Assembly (NCBI GenBank): GCA_022818135.1
Contig: JAFMSR010000015.1
Coordinates: forward strand, 124,001-188,000
Length of the DNA: 64,000 nt
Direction of reading: 5' to 3'
Source of the DNA: Saxidomus purpurata
Lineage: Eukaryota; Mollusca; Bivalvia; Venerida; Veneridae
The position numbers were made by a program, and so were the translations under genes. The notes under the pieces were generated by a model. The model saw nothing but the letters and a program-made list of their open reading frames with translations. It ran no database searches and was not told the origin of the DNA. Shown in pieces: positions 33,661 to 44,589 of this stretch; position 1 is the first letter of the stretch; every line of letters starts with the position of its first letter.

Positions 33661-34513
33661 CAGTAATTGAATATGGAGCATCTGTCTGGGGGACTAAATC
33701 TTACTCCTGTATAAATGCATTACAAAACAGAGCTATGCGGTTCTTTCTTGGCACTGGAAAATATACTCCAAATAATGCTTTGTATGGTGAATTTGCATGG
33801 CATCCACCACATGTTAAGCAGTGGGGGTCTGTTTCCCGGCAGTGGTATAGATTACTGTCAATGGATGCCACCAGAATTAATTACAAGATATTTCATTTCT
33901 GTTTGCAAAAGGGTAATACTAAAACTGGCAATTTCAATATAAGAAATGCATGGTAGATATAGATATGTTACAGTCTGTAAATGCATGCTTAAGTATGACT
34001 TCAAAACAATTTTGTGATAAAGTTATTCAAGCTTCTTTGAATCAGTTTGTTAATGTATGGAAAACTAACATACAGAGGGAAATAGGGTCGGGTGGCAGAG
34101 GAGGAAATAAACTTAGAACATATAAATTGTTTAAACAAGATTTTGAAACTGAAGACTATATTGCGCATCCTTTCTCTGTTAAATATAGATCTGCATTTGC
34201 TAAATTCAGATGTGGAGTTGCTCCACTACGATTAGAAACTGGGAGGTATCAAAATATTCCGGTTGATCAAAGAATATGTCCAGTTTGTGAATTTTATGTA
34301 GAAAATGAAACACACGTCCTGTTACACTGTCCTGCATACCAGTTTATCAGAGATGTTTTAGTTGCTGAAGCAATGCTGATAGATGAATCTTTCTGTAACT
34401 GGTCGGATGCTGCTAAATTGAAGTTTATTTTCTCCAACAAAGAAATGGTAAATGTCAGTGCCAAAACCTGTTTTAAAATTCTTAAAACTAGAAATAATCT
34501 TTTATATAACTAA
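33661..34513 (+). pseudogene. LINE post-RT region and zinc-knuckle domain
   Basis: 33715-33950 reads through VIEYGASVWG-like and NRAMRFFLGTG, the usual thumb/post-RT motif, in a shifted frame with a stop near 33955. From 33950 a 187-codon frame reads CGVAPLRLETGRYQN and CPVCEFYVENETHVLLHC, the CxxC...H...C domain. Its stop at 34513 is probably the natural end of ORF2. Confidence 0.8.
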
Positions 34514-35104
34514 TGTTCTTATTACTTACAGATGTCGTCATCTTTTATCTCAGTTTAGGTAATCATTGCTAATCAGTTCATCTTTGATCTGATCAGGGCT
34601 GATATCTGATTTCTTAAGACATTTTTCATTATGCCCGTTAGGGCCTCTTTTTCCTTTTTCAGTGTCTTACATTTCTTATTTTTTATGGCAGTTCTTTGTC
34701 ATGGATTAGCAATGGTAATCTAACTTTTACTCTGTGTAATTAGTCCTAATATAATTCTGTGATATTTTTATAATATTGAACAGTCTCTTTTTATTCTTGA
34801 GTAGAAAGACCAATTACATGTGTTTTATATTTTAAGTATATATGTTTAGTAATATGCACATGTATTGGATGAGACTGAATAAACTATTTAACTATAGCTT
34901 GTGATAAGGCTATGTAAATTTCAGTATAGTCTGTGATAATGCTATGGTAATATATTTTTAAAATGTACATATGACTGTGATAATAAGTAATAGTCTCCTA
35001 TAACTCAATATTGAGTGGCAGCATAACATTGGTTCTATGTTTTAATTCATGTTTATGTAATGTAAATGTATATTATGCTGATGAGACACAAATAAACTAA
35101 TAAA
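34514..35104 (+). other. LINE 3' UTR
   Basis: AT-rich, ending with an AATAAACT doublet. Two near copies of 'TAT(A/G)GCTTGTGATAA' / 'TATAGTCTGTGATAA' occur about 34895-34945. Nothing coding. Confidence 0.7.
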
Positions 35105-35107
35105 CTG

Positions 35108-35178
35108 GCTATGGAGGGGATCGAACCCGGGACTCTTCGATCCTGAGGCGAACACGCTAACACTGCACCATGACGGCT
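35108..35178 (-). mobile_element. tRNA-like SINE head, abutting the LINE tail
   Basis: On the minus strand it has GTGCAGTGTTAGCGTGTTCG (A-box-like) and GGGTTCGATCCC (B box). The T stem has only three pairs and the acceptor arms do not match fully, so it is not a functional tRNA gene. It begins within a few bases of the LINE 3' tail. Confidence 0.55.
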
Positions 35179-35196
35179 CAAAATGATTGACATGTA

Positions 35197-35295
35197 TCAC
35201 TCGTCATTTTGATAAACTGCTATTGAACAGAACCTGTAGATATATATAAAATATTTTTGTTGAAAAGAGATTGGCACTGGGTATGGAAAATTTGA
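35197..35295. repeat. Dispersed ~97-bp repeat, copy 1
   Basis: Starts TCACTCGTCATTTTGATAAA and ends TATGGAAAATTTGA. It is nearly identical to 50558-50656. Confidence 0.85.
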
Positions 35296-35299
35296 TTTG

Positions 35300-36960
35300 A
35301 AATATAGTGTAAAGAAATGTACATGTAAGGGCAGTGCTATAGAGTGTAAAGATATGTACATGTAAGGGCAGTGCTTTTAACCAATTGCTTGCAGTCCTCC
35401 ATTACCGATTTCCTTCATTCAACCATACAGAAAAAAAATGTCACGTGACTTCTCTGATAAAAAGATACGTAAATTGGAGAGTATATACGTAATCGTTCGT
35501 AAATTAAAAAGGTTTTCAGTGAAATAACATCATCAATTTGAAAAGCAGCATAAATATAAAAACAAACTTCAAACGCTTACACGTTCCGTAAATATACTTA
35601 CTTTTCCGTGATATACATATGATAATTTTCTGTATGTAATCAGTTAAGTTGACATTTACGCAGTAATTTCTAAAAACATAGTCCGTGAAAAAACTGTGTA
35701 CTGGATCCCGAAAGCTATGAACTATTCTGCAATCGTTTGAAGCTGTATGTAGTGTTTGTATTGCAGAAAGCTTCATTTTAAGAATGTTATTTACGCTGCT
35801 CTGTGTAAATTGATCAAAATAGAAACAGTTCGGATAATATAAATCAACGATTGTATACTGTGTGTTGATTTGGCATTACTTTCTTTTATTTTACTGGAAT
35901 TCAGATATTCATATTTTAACTTAGTCATCAAAAAATTTACATGACTAGTACAAACATTACAAATGAGAAAATATGCATTTTGCACGTCAATATTAAAAAT
36001 TATAACACCGTAGATGAATTTGCTAGATTTCTCAAGAGCCCCTGTATATGAGCCCGTATACACTGTGAGCAATCCCGTATATACCGGCACCCATTTGGAG
36101 CCTCATCGTTTTTGCCCTTTCTGATTGGCTAGAGAAGCTTTGTAAACTTTGTTTACATTCAAAACAAAATGGCCGTCATACCACCGATTCAATTTTTTCA
36201 GCGACGTTTGTAAGCACTGCACACGTCGTTTGGAAAAAATAATTCAAATTCAAAGACATTAAAATTTACATTGATGCTATCTTTAGCTTCGTTTCTCCCC
36301 AGACAAAACGGGTTACGGGCATAAGATATCATTTCATTCGATCAAGTTCCTTTTCCATGAACCCCAGTGAGTGGCAGTGGAATGTTGTTTTTTGAAAAAG
36401 AAAACACTGTCATTGGCACTAATAAGTACTCTTCAAATTAATGGTATTCCTTTCTGCAACTAACATTCATGTACAAATTCGGGCTCTGGAATGGCGAAAT
36501 AAAATACGGCCAGATAAGAGGAATGTCCTTTTCAATCCTGTTTATGTTCTAGTCCTATTTCAATTGTCTTTACTAAAATAAAGTGAAGTCCTGCTCCAAT
36601 AAAACGCTGTTTCCTGTTTTCTCGTATTCTTAAAAAGAAATCTCTATGTTTATCCAGTCCACACGCTACAAAAAAATAGCTACCAACACAAATTATTTAT
36701 AATGTGACTGCAAATCACACTCTACTTTGCTTTCGTGTTGAAAACACCGTAAGCCACAGGATTATTTTTCTTTCAATTGCAATAGTGAGAAAAAACAAAA
36801 AATCGGATGATTACGAGCGCATTACGGAATCATACGAAGGTAAAATGTTTGTGGGCTCCCATAGGTAATGTATTTCTGTCATTTATAAGTATAACAGCAA
36901 TAAATCAACAACAAATCAGGAAGTTTTCTTGTCTTCCAAACAAATCTGCGGTATTATAAA
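35300..36960. other. Non-coding stretch
   Basis: A 35-bp direct duplication lies at about 35310-35370 (ATGTACATGTAAGGGCAGTG twice). At 36035-36090 three short 'GTATA' phrases (TGTATATGAGCCC, CGTATACACTG, CCGTATATACCGG) stand close together and recall the short palindromes elsewhere in the window. No gene is seen. Confidence 0.5.
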
Positions 36961-36963
36961 TTC

Positions 36964-37017
36964 GTTATATAGATCCTTGACTGGGTATACGTATACTCTG
37001 TCAAGAATCTATATAAC
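36964..37017. repeat. 54-bp near-perfect palindrome
   Basis: The 18-bp arms (GTTATATAGATCCTTGAC and its complement, one mismatch) flank a centre that holds the perfect palindrome GTATACGTATAC. No direct repeat is visible at the edges. Confidence 0.8.
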
Positions 37018-37708
37018 TAATAGTATACAAATGCCATACATCAAAACTTGTTTATATGTTAGGCAATTGTTGTCAATTTGGTCACTTTTCTGAATAGTGT
37101 TATCCGAAGTAACGTATTGCAACATGGTTATTACATATAACTATACATGTAATATGGTTCCCAATACGTGTTCATTTTCCTGCTTGAGATCTTAACTTTT
37201 TCTAATTCGATATTTCCTGTGTCGGTTGTCTACCTTTCTATATTTTCGGTAAATATGTTGAACTAGCCAATGGATTTATGGTATATTTCAGGTGCGCACA
37301 TATTTTTTATTTTATGGCGCTAATATGCAGCCCGGAATAACATTATTTGTAAAACTAATCGCTCTCGAGAGTTATTTTAATCAGATAGTAACATTTACGT
37401 TGTATTGCAATCACTTTGCTTGTTTAATATACTTGTATGATATTCTGAGCCTCTGATACATTGATTATGCTTTCCTCATTTTTTCATTTGTTTATGGAAT
37501 GAGTGAATGAATGGATTTAACTTGGCTTGACTTGACTTGCACTGAAGGCTAAAACTCAGCTGGCAGATACTGGAAGCGTTGATAATGAAATAAAGAAGGA
37601 ACATGGCAGGTGGTGCGTTAGAAGTTTCGTTTAGTATATATAACAATTTGATCACATAATGAACATAACATTTTATTTGACACATGTATAAGAAAATAAA
37701 TACTGACC
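37018..37708. other. Non-coding stretch
   Basis: AT-rich; no gene, no transposon ends. A degenerate GACTT repeat (CTTGGCTTGACTTGACTTGC) lies near 37520. Confidence 0.5.
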
Positions 37709-37714
37709 GATTTA

Positions 37715-38340
37715 TACGGAAACGTATATTGACCCCCTATATATATTTTCTACATTTGCTCAAGTTATCAAGATATGTGTATATTATATATAAGTCATCA
37801 AATACTTCTGACTAAATAATTTGGTGAAGTATAACATAAGGGAAACTACGAGATATTTGTGCTGGTTATTATTTTTTTGTAGATGAATGTTACAAAGATC
37901 ATGTATTGCAGTTGGTGATATTTTTCGTCAACAAATATAAATTGTGGGAATAAGTATATGACAAATATTTGACATGTTGAACTAAACCAATGAGTTGAAT
38001 ATTTCCTGCCAAAATAAAAGTGACAGAAAAAGCAAAGTTATATATCTTCGTCACTTTTAACTTTCTCTACTTTTTAATTTACATACATTCCAGGACAAAT
38101 AAATTATAACTTTTTAATATATAGATCTACTACAATAAAATTGGTAAAAAGGGTATTAATTGCTGATTAAAACTTTATTAATTTAAATACATATTAATTA
38201 CTGTAAGTCAGAACTTTGTATCTTCGTTCTTAGATAGATCGGTAAATAATGTGAAGTTTATATATAGGCACAAAATAGAAAAATAAAGTTTTTATTAACT
38301 TAATTAATATATATAAAGGGGGTCAATATACGTTTCCGTA
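37715..38340. mobile_element. 626-bp inverted-repeat element with GATTTA duplication
   Basis: The terminal inverted repeats are about 24 bp, starting TACGGAAACGTATATTGACC. The 6-bp direct repeat GATTTA lies at 37709-37714 and 38341-38346. The interior is AT-rich and non-coding. The superfamily is not assigned; a 6-bp duplication with such ends does not match the common families. Confidence 0.85.
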
Positions 38341-38536
38341 GATTTAATATCAAATGTCTGAGATAAAAAAATCTCACATTTATGCTTAGAATATCACAGA
38401 TATATGAATTAATGACATAAGTTAGCTCAGGATCGTCCGATAAAGTCCGAAGACTTATTTCGATCGGCTAATTTAACAGAAAGGAAATGTTCAAGTAAAT
38501 GAAAACAGTCTGTTCTTTTATCTTTTAAAATGAAGT

Positions 38537-38572
38537 GTATTATCACGGACCTATATAGGTCCGTGGTATTAT
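38537..38572. mobile_element. 22-bp palindrome with 7-bp direct repeats
   Basis: The 22 bp at 38544-38565 are a perfect palindrome (CACGGACC, TATATA, GGTCCGTG). GTATTAT stands on both sides (38537-38543 and 38566-38572). It has the same architecture as the insertion at 32048-32086 and shares the GGTCCGT/ACGGACC block. Confidence 0.75.
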
Positions 38573-38791
38573 TATATCAAACTTAACAGATAACTCGAAA
38601 GAGAAGTTCATAGAATACTCAAGATATTCATATTATTTAATCCAAATTTCTACCTGAGTTATTATATAACTTATATTATGGTTCAGTGCCTATGTGTTAT
38701 AAAATCAGTATTAACATTTAACCTAATTATCTATAATAACATATTCCAAGCAAAGTATGTGTTCAAACTATGTCTGTGATAAGAATGAAAC

Positions 38792-39102
38792 TTTGCAAAA
38801 GCATTTGATAAGGTCCCACATCGTAAACTTATAATAAGCTCAGCTACTACAATGACTTACAAACAAATGGATACATTCATTTCTTTCAGGCCGTACCCAA
38901 AATGTTGTCCTGGATGGTGTGGCTTCAGACTCCGCCGATGTGGTCTCTGGGGTGCCCCAAGGTTCTGTCCTGGGCCCGGTCTTATTCCTTCTATATATCA
39001 ATGATTTACCGGACGGCATTCACTCTTCTGTTCGCCTTTTTGCTGATGCCTGTGTATTGTACCGTAATATACATGACAATGCAGACTGTCAAGCTCTCCA
39101 AG
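38792..39102 (+). pseudogene. CR1/Jockey-like reverse transcriptase fragment
   Basis: The reading runs FAKAFDKVPHRKL, then after a frameshift GRTQNVVLDGV, VSGVPQGSVLGPVLFLLYIN and RLFADACVLYR. The last motif is normally FADDC, so one of the two catalytic aspartates is replaced by alanine. Together with the frameshift and truncation this makes the copy inactive. Confidence 0.85.
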
Positions 39103-40129
39103 CATACCGAACTTTCTGTATCATCGATAATTTGATAAGCGATAAAATTAACCATATGAAATAAAGAAGGAAAAACTATATAAATTGTAATATATTAAAA
39201 ACTAATTAAGATATCGTTTTACTTCCAACGGCATAATTAACTTTAATTCTTTAGCTATCGTGTGAACAGTTTCTTTTAATAATAAAATAATTTTATTTTG
39301 GTCCTTTTTTGAGTTAAACACAGTCACCTTCTGTCAACATAGACATATAGGAAAACTTGCAGGTTTTTCATCATATCTTAACTTCGATTTGTGATTACTG
39401 ATTCGATATACAAAATATCAAATTACTTCCAACGGCTTTAGCTGGATAGTTTATTCAGCTTTACAAATATATATTTTATGTTAAAATCATACTCGAGCAT
39501 TTTGGTCCTTTTTAAAGATTTTTATACATACTGTATATTTTTTGCGATCAATTTTAAGATTGTTAATATTTGCGAGCGTGTGTGATAAATGGGGCCATAA
39601 AACCAGTCACGTGTAACTGCGTCTGCCACACGGGATGAATCAATATATTGGTTTTTTAAATATCATAAGGGAGATGTGAAAGTTGACTTGATTCTAACTT
39701 AGGTTAAAGGGGAAATTGCGTTTTTCCTTTGACCATTATATACCGAACGATAAAAGACATTATTTAACACCTTAATTTGAATAAAATAATATTAACAAAA
39801 TTGTTTTAAATGCAGAGCACAACATCATTAAAACATTTTTATATCATTTAGTGAATATTGAATGTAAAATGAGGTGCGTAGAATATACGAATCCAGTGAT
39901 TGTAATAATAATTGTTCACAATACTTTTTCATAAAAAGACAGGTACACTGTCTTATCAAATAGAATCCCCGGGGGTCACAGAATAGTGAAAAGCACTATT
40001 TAAAGTTAGACATATATAAAATTAATCTCTGTCCGAGTGAGTGAAAAGGAGAAAAAACATAAATAGTAATTATTTTTTACATTTCATAAACTAACTTTAA
40101 AATTTGCTTAATGATAACATTATTATTAC
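39103..40129. other. AT-rich insertion within the CR1/Jockey-like LINE
   Basis: About 1 kb separates codons that should be adjacent (CQALQ and SDIDALAKWE). It contains two diverged copies of a ~110-bp block (39200-39310 and 39420-39515), both with 'TTACTTCCAACGGC' and ending 'TTTTGGTCCTTTTT'. No inverted ends or target duplication are seen at the junctions. Confidence 0.6.
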
Positions 40130-40880
40130 AGTGACATTGATGCACTTGCAAAATGGGAAAAGATATGTCTTATGCAATTTAATGCTTCAAAATGCCATAC
40201 ACTCAGAGTCAGTAATGGCCACCTTAACTCCCGCATCACCTACAACTATAGTCTACACGAACAGACACTGGAAAGTGTAACCTCTGCGAAATATTTAGGC
40301 CTAACTTTTACTGATAACCTGTCTTGGAGCACTCACATAAAAATGTTACTAGTAAGGCCAATAGGACACGTGGTTTTATGAGACGTAATCTCTCATTTGC
40401 GCCTAAAAATACCAGAGATATGGCCTATAAAATCATGAAAAGGCCCCAACTTATATTTGCAGCAAGTATCTGGAGTCCATACACAGCTTCAGATGCTGAC
40501 AAAGTAGAAAAAGGTGCAGAGAACAGCTGCTAGGTGGTTCTGTCGTAGGTGGAGGAACAAAAGTCAGGTTGGAGATATGTTAGAGAAACTTTCCTGGCCA
40601 ACCTTAGCCCAACGTAGGGACCACTCAAGCCTCGTGTTCTTCTATAAGATCCATAATGACTTGGTTCAGATTGATAAGTTCAATTACGACCACTTGCTTC
40701 AGCATCCCAGGTCCACCCGGACTACGGAAAATCATCCATACCAATATGCTAGACCATTGGCGTAATCGGATACATATAAATTCTCCTTTTTTTCAAGAAT
40801 CATACCACTTTGGAACTGCCTACAATAGTTTTTTAGATGGCAAAGTCTATCTTTGGCTTTTTTTTACTTGTATCATACAT
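40130..40880 (+). pseudogene. CR1/Jockey-like LINE C-terminal region
   Basis: In order across three frames: LAKWEKICLMQFNASKCHTL, AKYLGLTFTDNLSWSTHI, then FMRRNLSFAP and AASIWSPYT, then RTAARWFCRRWR and LSWPTLAQRRDHSSLVFFYK. These are the standard post-RT motifs of CR1/L2/Jockey-like LINEs. At least three frameshifts separate them. Confidence 0.85.
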
Positions 40881-41195
40881 CCGTTATTATTTAGGATGTA
40901 TCGTTTCTTATAATATGTACTTGATCAAAGCAATTTGCCACCTATTCACCAACTGGAGCGAGTACATTAACTATAGATAGATAAATATAAACGATTGTAC
41001 ATTACATGTGTTGGAATTTTGTAATATATTATGACATTGCACGAACCTACCTACCTACACATTCAATGTTGTTGTAATTTAAAATATTCTTTTGGTTTGC
41101 AAACACTTAATATAATTATGTAGGCCTTTTTGAGAATATTTCAAGGAAATGCTGTTTACAAATATTATCAGAACATGCGGCCTAACCTTGTTGCT

Positions 41196-41315
41196 TTCAA
41201 GGGGAGCGGTGGTGTAGAGGTTAAGGTGTCGGCCGCTCATCCCGGAGGTTGCGGGTTCGAGCCCCACTAGGTTCACGACCGTACTTCCTCATATGACACC
41301 AGTACTGGTTATTCC
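41196..41315 (+). mobile_element. tRNA-derived SINE, cut by the assembly gap
   Basis: GGTGGTGTAGAGGTTAAGG (A box) and GGGTTCGAGCCCC (B box) are followed by a tail with 'AGTACTGGTTATTCC'. The AGTACTGGTT block is shared with the 59-kb SINE tail. The 3' end is lost in the N run. Confidence 0.75.
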
Positions 41316-41815
41316 NNNNNNNNNNNNNNNNNNNNNNNNNNNNNNNNNNNNNNNNNNNNNNNNNNNNNNNNNNNNNNNNNNNNNNNNNNNNNNNNNNNNN
41401 NNNNNNNNNNNNNNNNNNNNNNNNNNNNNNNNNNNNNNNNNNNNNNNNNNNNNNNNNNNNNNNNNNNNNNNNNNNNNNNNNNNNNNNNNNNNNNNNNNNN
41501 NNNNNNNNNNNNNNNNNNNNNNNNNNNNNNNNNNNNNNNNNNNNNNNNNNNNNNNNNNNNNNNNNNNNNNNNNNNNNNNNNNNNNNNNNNNNNNNNNNNN
41601 NNNNNNNNNNNNNNNNNNNNNNNNNNNNNNNNNNNNNNNNNNNNNNNNNNNNNNNNNNNNNNNNNNNNNNNNNNNNNNNNNNNNNNNNNNNNNNNNNNNN
41701 NNNNNNNNNNNNNNNNNNNNNNNNNNNNNNNNNNNNNNNNNNNNNNNNNNNNNNNNNNNNNNNNNNNNNNNNNNNNNNNNNNNNNNNNNNNNNNNNNNNN
41801 NNNNNNNNNNNNNNN
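41316..41815. other. Assembly gap, 500 N
   Basis: Exactly 500 undetermined bases, a conventional placeholder length, so the true distance is unknown. Any translation across it is meaningless. Confidence 1.
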
Positions 41816-43031
41816 CTCCTGTACTCAAGTTTGTTTGTGTATGTGTGGTGAGAAAGCAAAATATATTGCAATACAGATTGAGTACAATGTATAAATCATG
41901 TCTAATGAAACCCATGTTTTGAATGGTGTCACATTACTTTCTATGTGTGAACCACATCTGTCATTAATGGTTGAGTTCCATTACACAACAAGTATAACAT
42001 TAACAGCAGTATGTCTGCACAAGAGAAAATAAATGATCAGAAAATAAAATATGAAGATATTGTGAAGAATATTTTGTGTCATTTTAAGTCAACAAAATCT
42101 CGCATTTTCACTAAATAAGTGTTGGTCTATAATCATTTGTAGTCTGATACTTTTGCCTTTATTCAGGCTTTATTGCCAGTGTAGACCATGAAGGGAACAC
42201 AATCTTGTCTGATCATAGTCTGCACCATCAACTAGTCATCGGGATTATATTGAAGACTTTGTAGATGTTCAGCATCTATGTGACTTGCCGTCAGGTCAAG
42301 ATAATACTGACCAGTCCAGTTTTAACGTAAAATTTAGGATGACTTTGTTGTGTATGTCTGGTTTATTCTTTATACTGTGATAGTTGTTTGATAAGTTACT
42401 GAGAGCACTTCTTGAATTTTTAATACAAATTTTTATATGTCTGTCGAGGAAGGCAAGGTCTAAGTCTGTCGGGGAAGGCAAGGTCTCGGTGTTTTAGTAT
42501 TTATTTGTCTCTTTTCTGCTGGAAATCATTCCCAGAGATGTGCTTGTAAATTTCGTAGGATACCGGTAATAATATTATAATGTTGCCTGTTTCTCAAGCA
42601 ATGGACATTATATACAAGGAGTAAAAAAAAGAATTTTACCAAAGCTTTAACTGTTTGAATCTGTTTTTTGAATCTGTCTCATTTAGAACTGTAATGTTAA
42701 GGCTGTATGTACATGTAGATAGATAAGGACTGCGATAGATGAAGAATATATTGTGATTTTGCATGTCTGTTGATGATGCAAATTTTGTTGATACTATAAA
42801 AATATACATTTTATGGAAATAATCTCTATTTTACTGCTATCATATTTTATTGAAACTAGTTCAGAATAAAAAATCTAAATCTTGATTAGTGTTAGTTGAT
42901 GTTATTTTACTGCAATTCTATTTGTGTATTCTATGTGTGTATTCTATTTGTGTAATCGTATTGTGTGCATATTCTCAGGATGAGCTAATGTGTCCACTCA
43001 TCAGTTTTCAGTCACGGTGCTAAAGTTTTAA
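41816..43031. other. Non-coding stretch
   Basis: A ~27-bp direct duplication (GTCTGTCGRGGAAGGCAAGG) lies at 42438-42484. At 42160-42300, 'TGATCATAGTCTGCACCATC' recalls 51730-51775 and may be a dispersed repeat. No gene is supported. Confidence 0.5.
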
Positions 43032-43035
43032 TTAA

Positions 43036-44316
43036 AGTGACATTATGCGCATCTTACTGCACATAGTGTATTTTTGGTGACAGTTTTATAAAAGCAATTT
43101 TTGGTTGCTGTTCGTTTAAATGTGTTAAATTAATGATTATGCCGCATTAGTATTTGTGAAGTTGGTGCTTTAGATATAAAAAATCGGACTGATAAAATGA
43201 TAGTTGATTGTGTCTTGGTAGAGATTTCGGCAGTGAAAGGGAAGCAACTCCTGCATGCAGATGTTCTTTTCTTAAATTGACTCTCCCAGTCAAATAAGAA
43301 AATCAATATTTGGAAAGTTATTATTTCATACTGGTAGCGTGAAGAGTTTGGTGTACAGTAGAATTCCGCTATCACGACCACCTTCCGTACTTTTGATAAA
43401 TGGTCTTAATAGCGGAATGGTCTCAATAGCGAGTTGACTTAATAAGACCCATCTGTCATTCATCACAATACTCTAGTTTCAGCCTAATCATACTTTTCTT
43501 TTGCTTTCTGTACAGTAAATATGTATGATAAACAAAATGAGAGAAAATAAATAAAAAAGATTTGCACATGCACGTAAATTGATCGATCAGAAACGACTTC
43601 AAATGAGCGTGTTAAATTAATGATTTTTTTTTTATTTTTCATTCTTGTGCAGCAGAAGATATACATGTATTGAAATACCCGCGAAGTAATTGCCTGGGTG
43701 CTGAACATAATAATAACTGACTCAAATGTGTACAAAACATAATGTACATGTCGTGCAAATTATTCTGCAGTTTTGTCCGTAATTTCTCAAGTTAACAATC
43801 GGGATTGCTCTCTCAATTTATTAATCCTCAACTGTCATTTACATCCTTTTGTTATCCAATTAAGGTTTCATACGATAGATCAAAAATATTTCACACCCTA
43901 CGTCTTGTAATTGACATAATCAACAAAGGGACACACGTGTGTAGATAACTTCTGGAGGTGCGCGGCGGGATAAAATGCAGTGGTAATGTCCGGAGGCGCT
44001 AAACAGGGATAAATGCTTTGGTCTGTTTAGCGGATAATAGAACAGTGTAAATCGCTTATTAGTGACAGGATACGATGGTCGCTTTAGTGGAATAGTGGGG
44101 TGGTCGCTTTACTGGTACAATCGAACAATAGAATATATAATAAAAATAGTTGGTTCTTTAAAATAATGGTCGTAATAGCGGTGTGGTCGCATTTTAGGCA
44201 TGGTCGTAATGCGGAATTCTACTTATTGGGTTAAAAGCTATTATTTCCTCTACGCTTTTGTACACACACCATATTCAGCTGGATTTTTACTTGAAAAAAA
44301 TGCGCATAATGTCACT
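43036..44316. mobile_element. 409-bp-family TTAA MITE, copy C, interrupted
   Basis: It has the same ends and TTAA duplication (43032-43035 and 44317-44320) as copies A and B, in the orientation of copy B. It is split by the 868-bp element at 43356-44223. Confidence 0.9.
43356..44223. mobile_element. 868-bp TA-flanked element nested in the TTAA MITE
   Basis: The inverted ends are CAGTAGAATTCCGC... and ...GCGGAATTCTACT. TA is duplicated (43354-43355 and 44224-44225). Removing the element with one TA gives exactly the uninterrupted sequence of copy B (GGTGTATTGGG). TA duplication and CAGTAGAA-type ends fit the Tc1/mariner/pogo group. Subterminal phrases such as GGTCGT(A)ATAGCGG repeat inside. 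No transposase is present. Confidence 0.9.
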
Positions 44317-44486
44317 TTAAATTTAATCAAGATTTATTTAACTTCATTATGTAAAACCCTTGATTCTTTAGACAAGAGGCAAATTGATTCCATCAGCGTT
44401 AACTGTGATATAAACCTGATAGTAGCCAACACAAAACTTGAATGAAGCTGTTACTCCAGTGTAAGGGTAGAGATTTCTGTTTTGTA

Positions 44487-44570
44487 GTACACACATAAAG
44501 TAGCACATTTGCCTCTAGATTGGAGGTTCCCGGGTTTGATCCTCATACGACACTGGTGAGGGCACTACAT
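44487..44570 (+). mobile_element. tRNA-like SINE head
   Basis: AAGTAGCACATTTGCCTCTA is followed by a B box CCCGGGTTTGATCCTC. A short unrelated tail follows. It does not fold as a complete tRNA. Confidence 0.45.
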
Positions 44571-44589
44571 TACAGTACTAGCGTTAATC

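Larger units (their letters stand above)
30860..35104 (+). mobile_element. 5'-truncated LINE with nested insertions
   Basis: The order is endonuclease remnant (from 30878), reverse transcriptase (to ~33660), zinc-knuckle C-terminal domain (33950-34513), a ~590-bp 3' UTR and a tail of two AATAAACT units ending near 35104. The endonuclease N terminus is missing. The copy is broken by a 409-bp TTAA MITE (31474-31882), a 24-bp palindrome (32055-32078), an in-frame stop at 31229-31231 and several frameshifts. The clade is uncertain; it is an APE-endonuclease LINE related to the 7.5-kb fragment. Confidence 0.9.
38792..41056 (+). mobile_element. CR1/Jockey-like LINE, truncated and interrupted
   Basis: The reverse transcriptase part is 38792-39102, an inserted or rearranged AT-rich block 39103-40129, and the C-terminal part 40130-40880. 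A 3' UTR follows and ends near 'CCTACCTACCTACAC' (41043-41057). The element is 5'-truncated and frameshifted. Confidence 0.8.

Noticed and set aside
35108..35178. Possible functional tRNA gene (minus strand)
   Set aside because: Good A and B boxes, but the T stem has only three pairs and the acceptor arms do not match; it fits a SINE head better.
41221..41922. Long open frames across 41.2-41.9 kb
   Set aside because: They consist of the 500-N assembly gap.
43484..43735. Possible transposase frame inside the TA-flanked 868-bp element
   Set aside because: The 83-codon frame has no DDE or helix-turn-helix motif; the element is non-autonomous.
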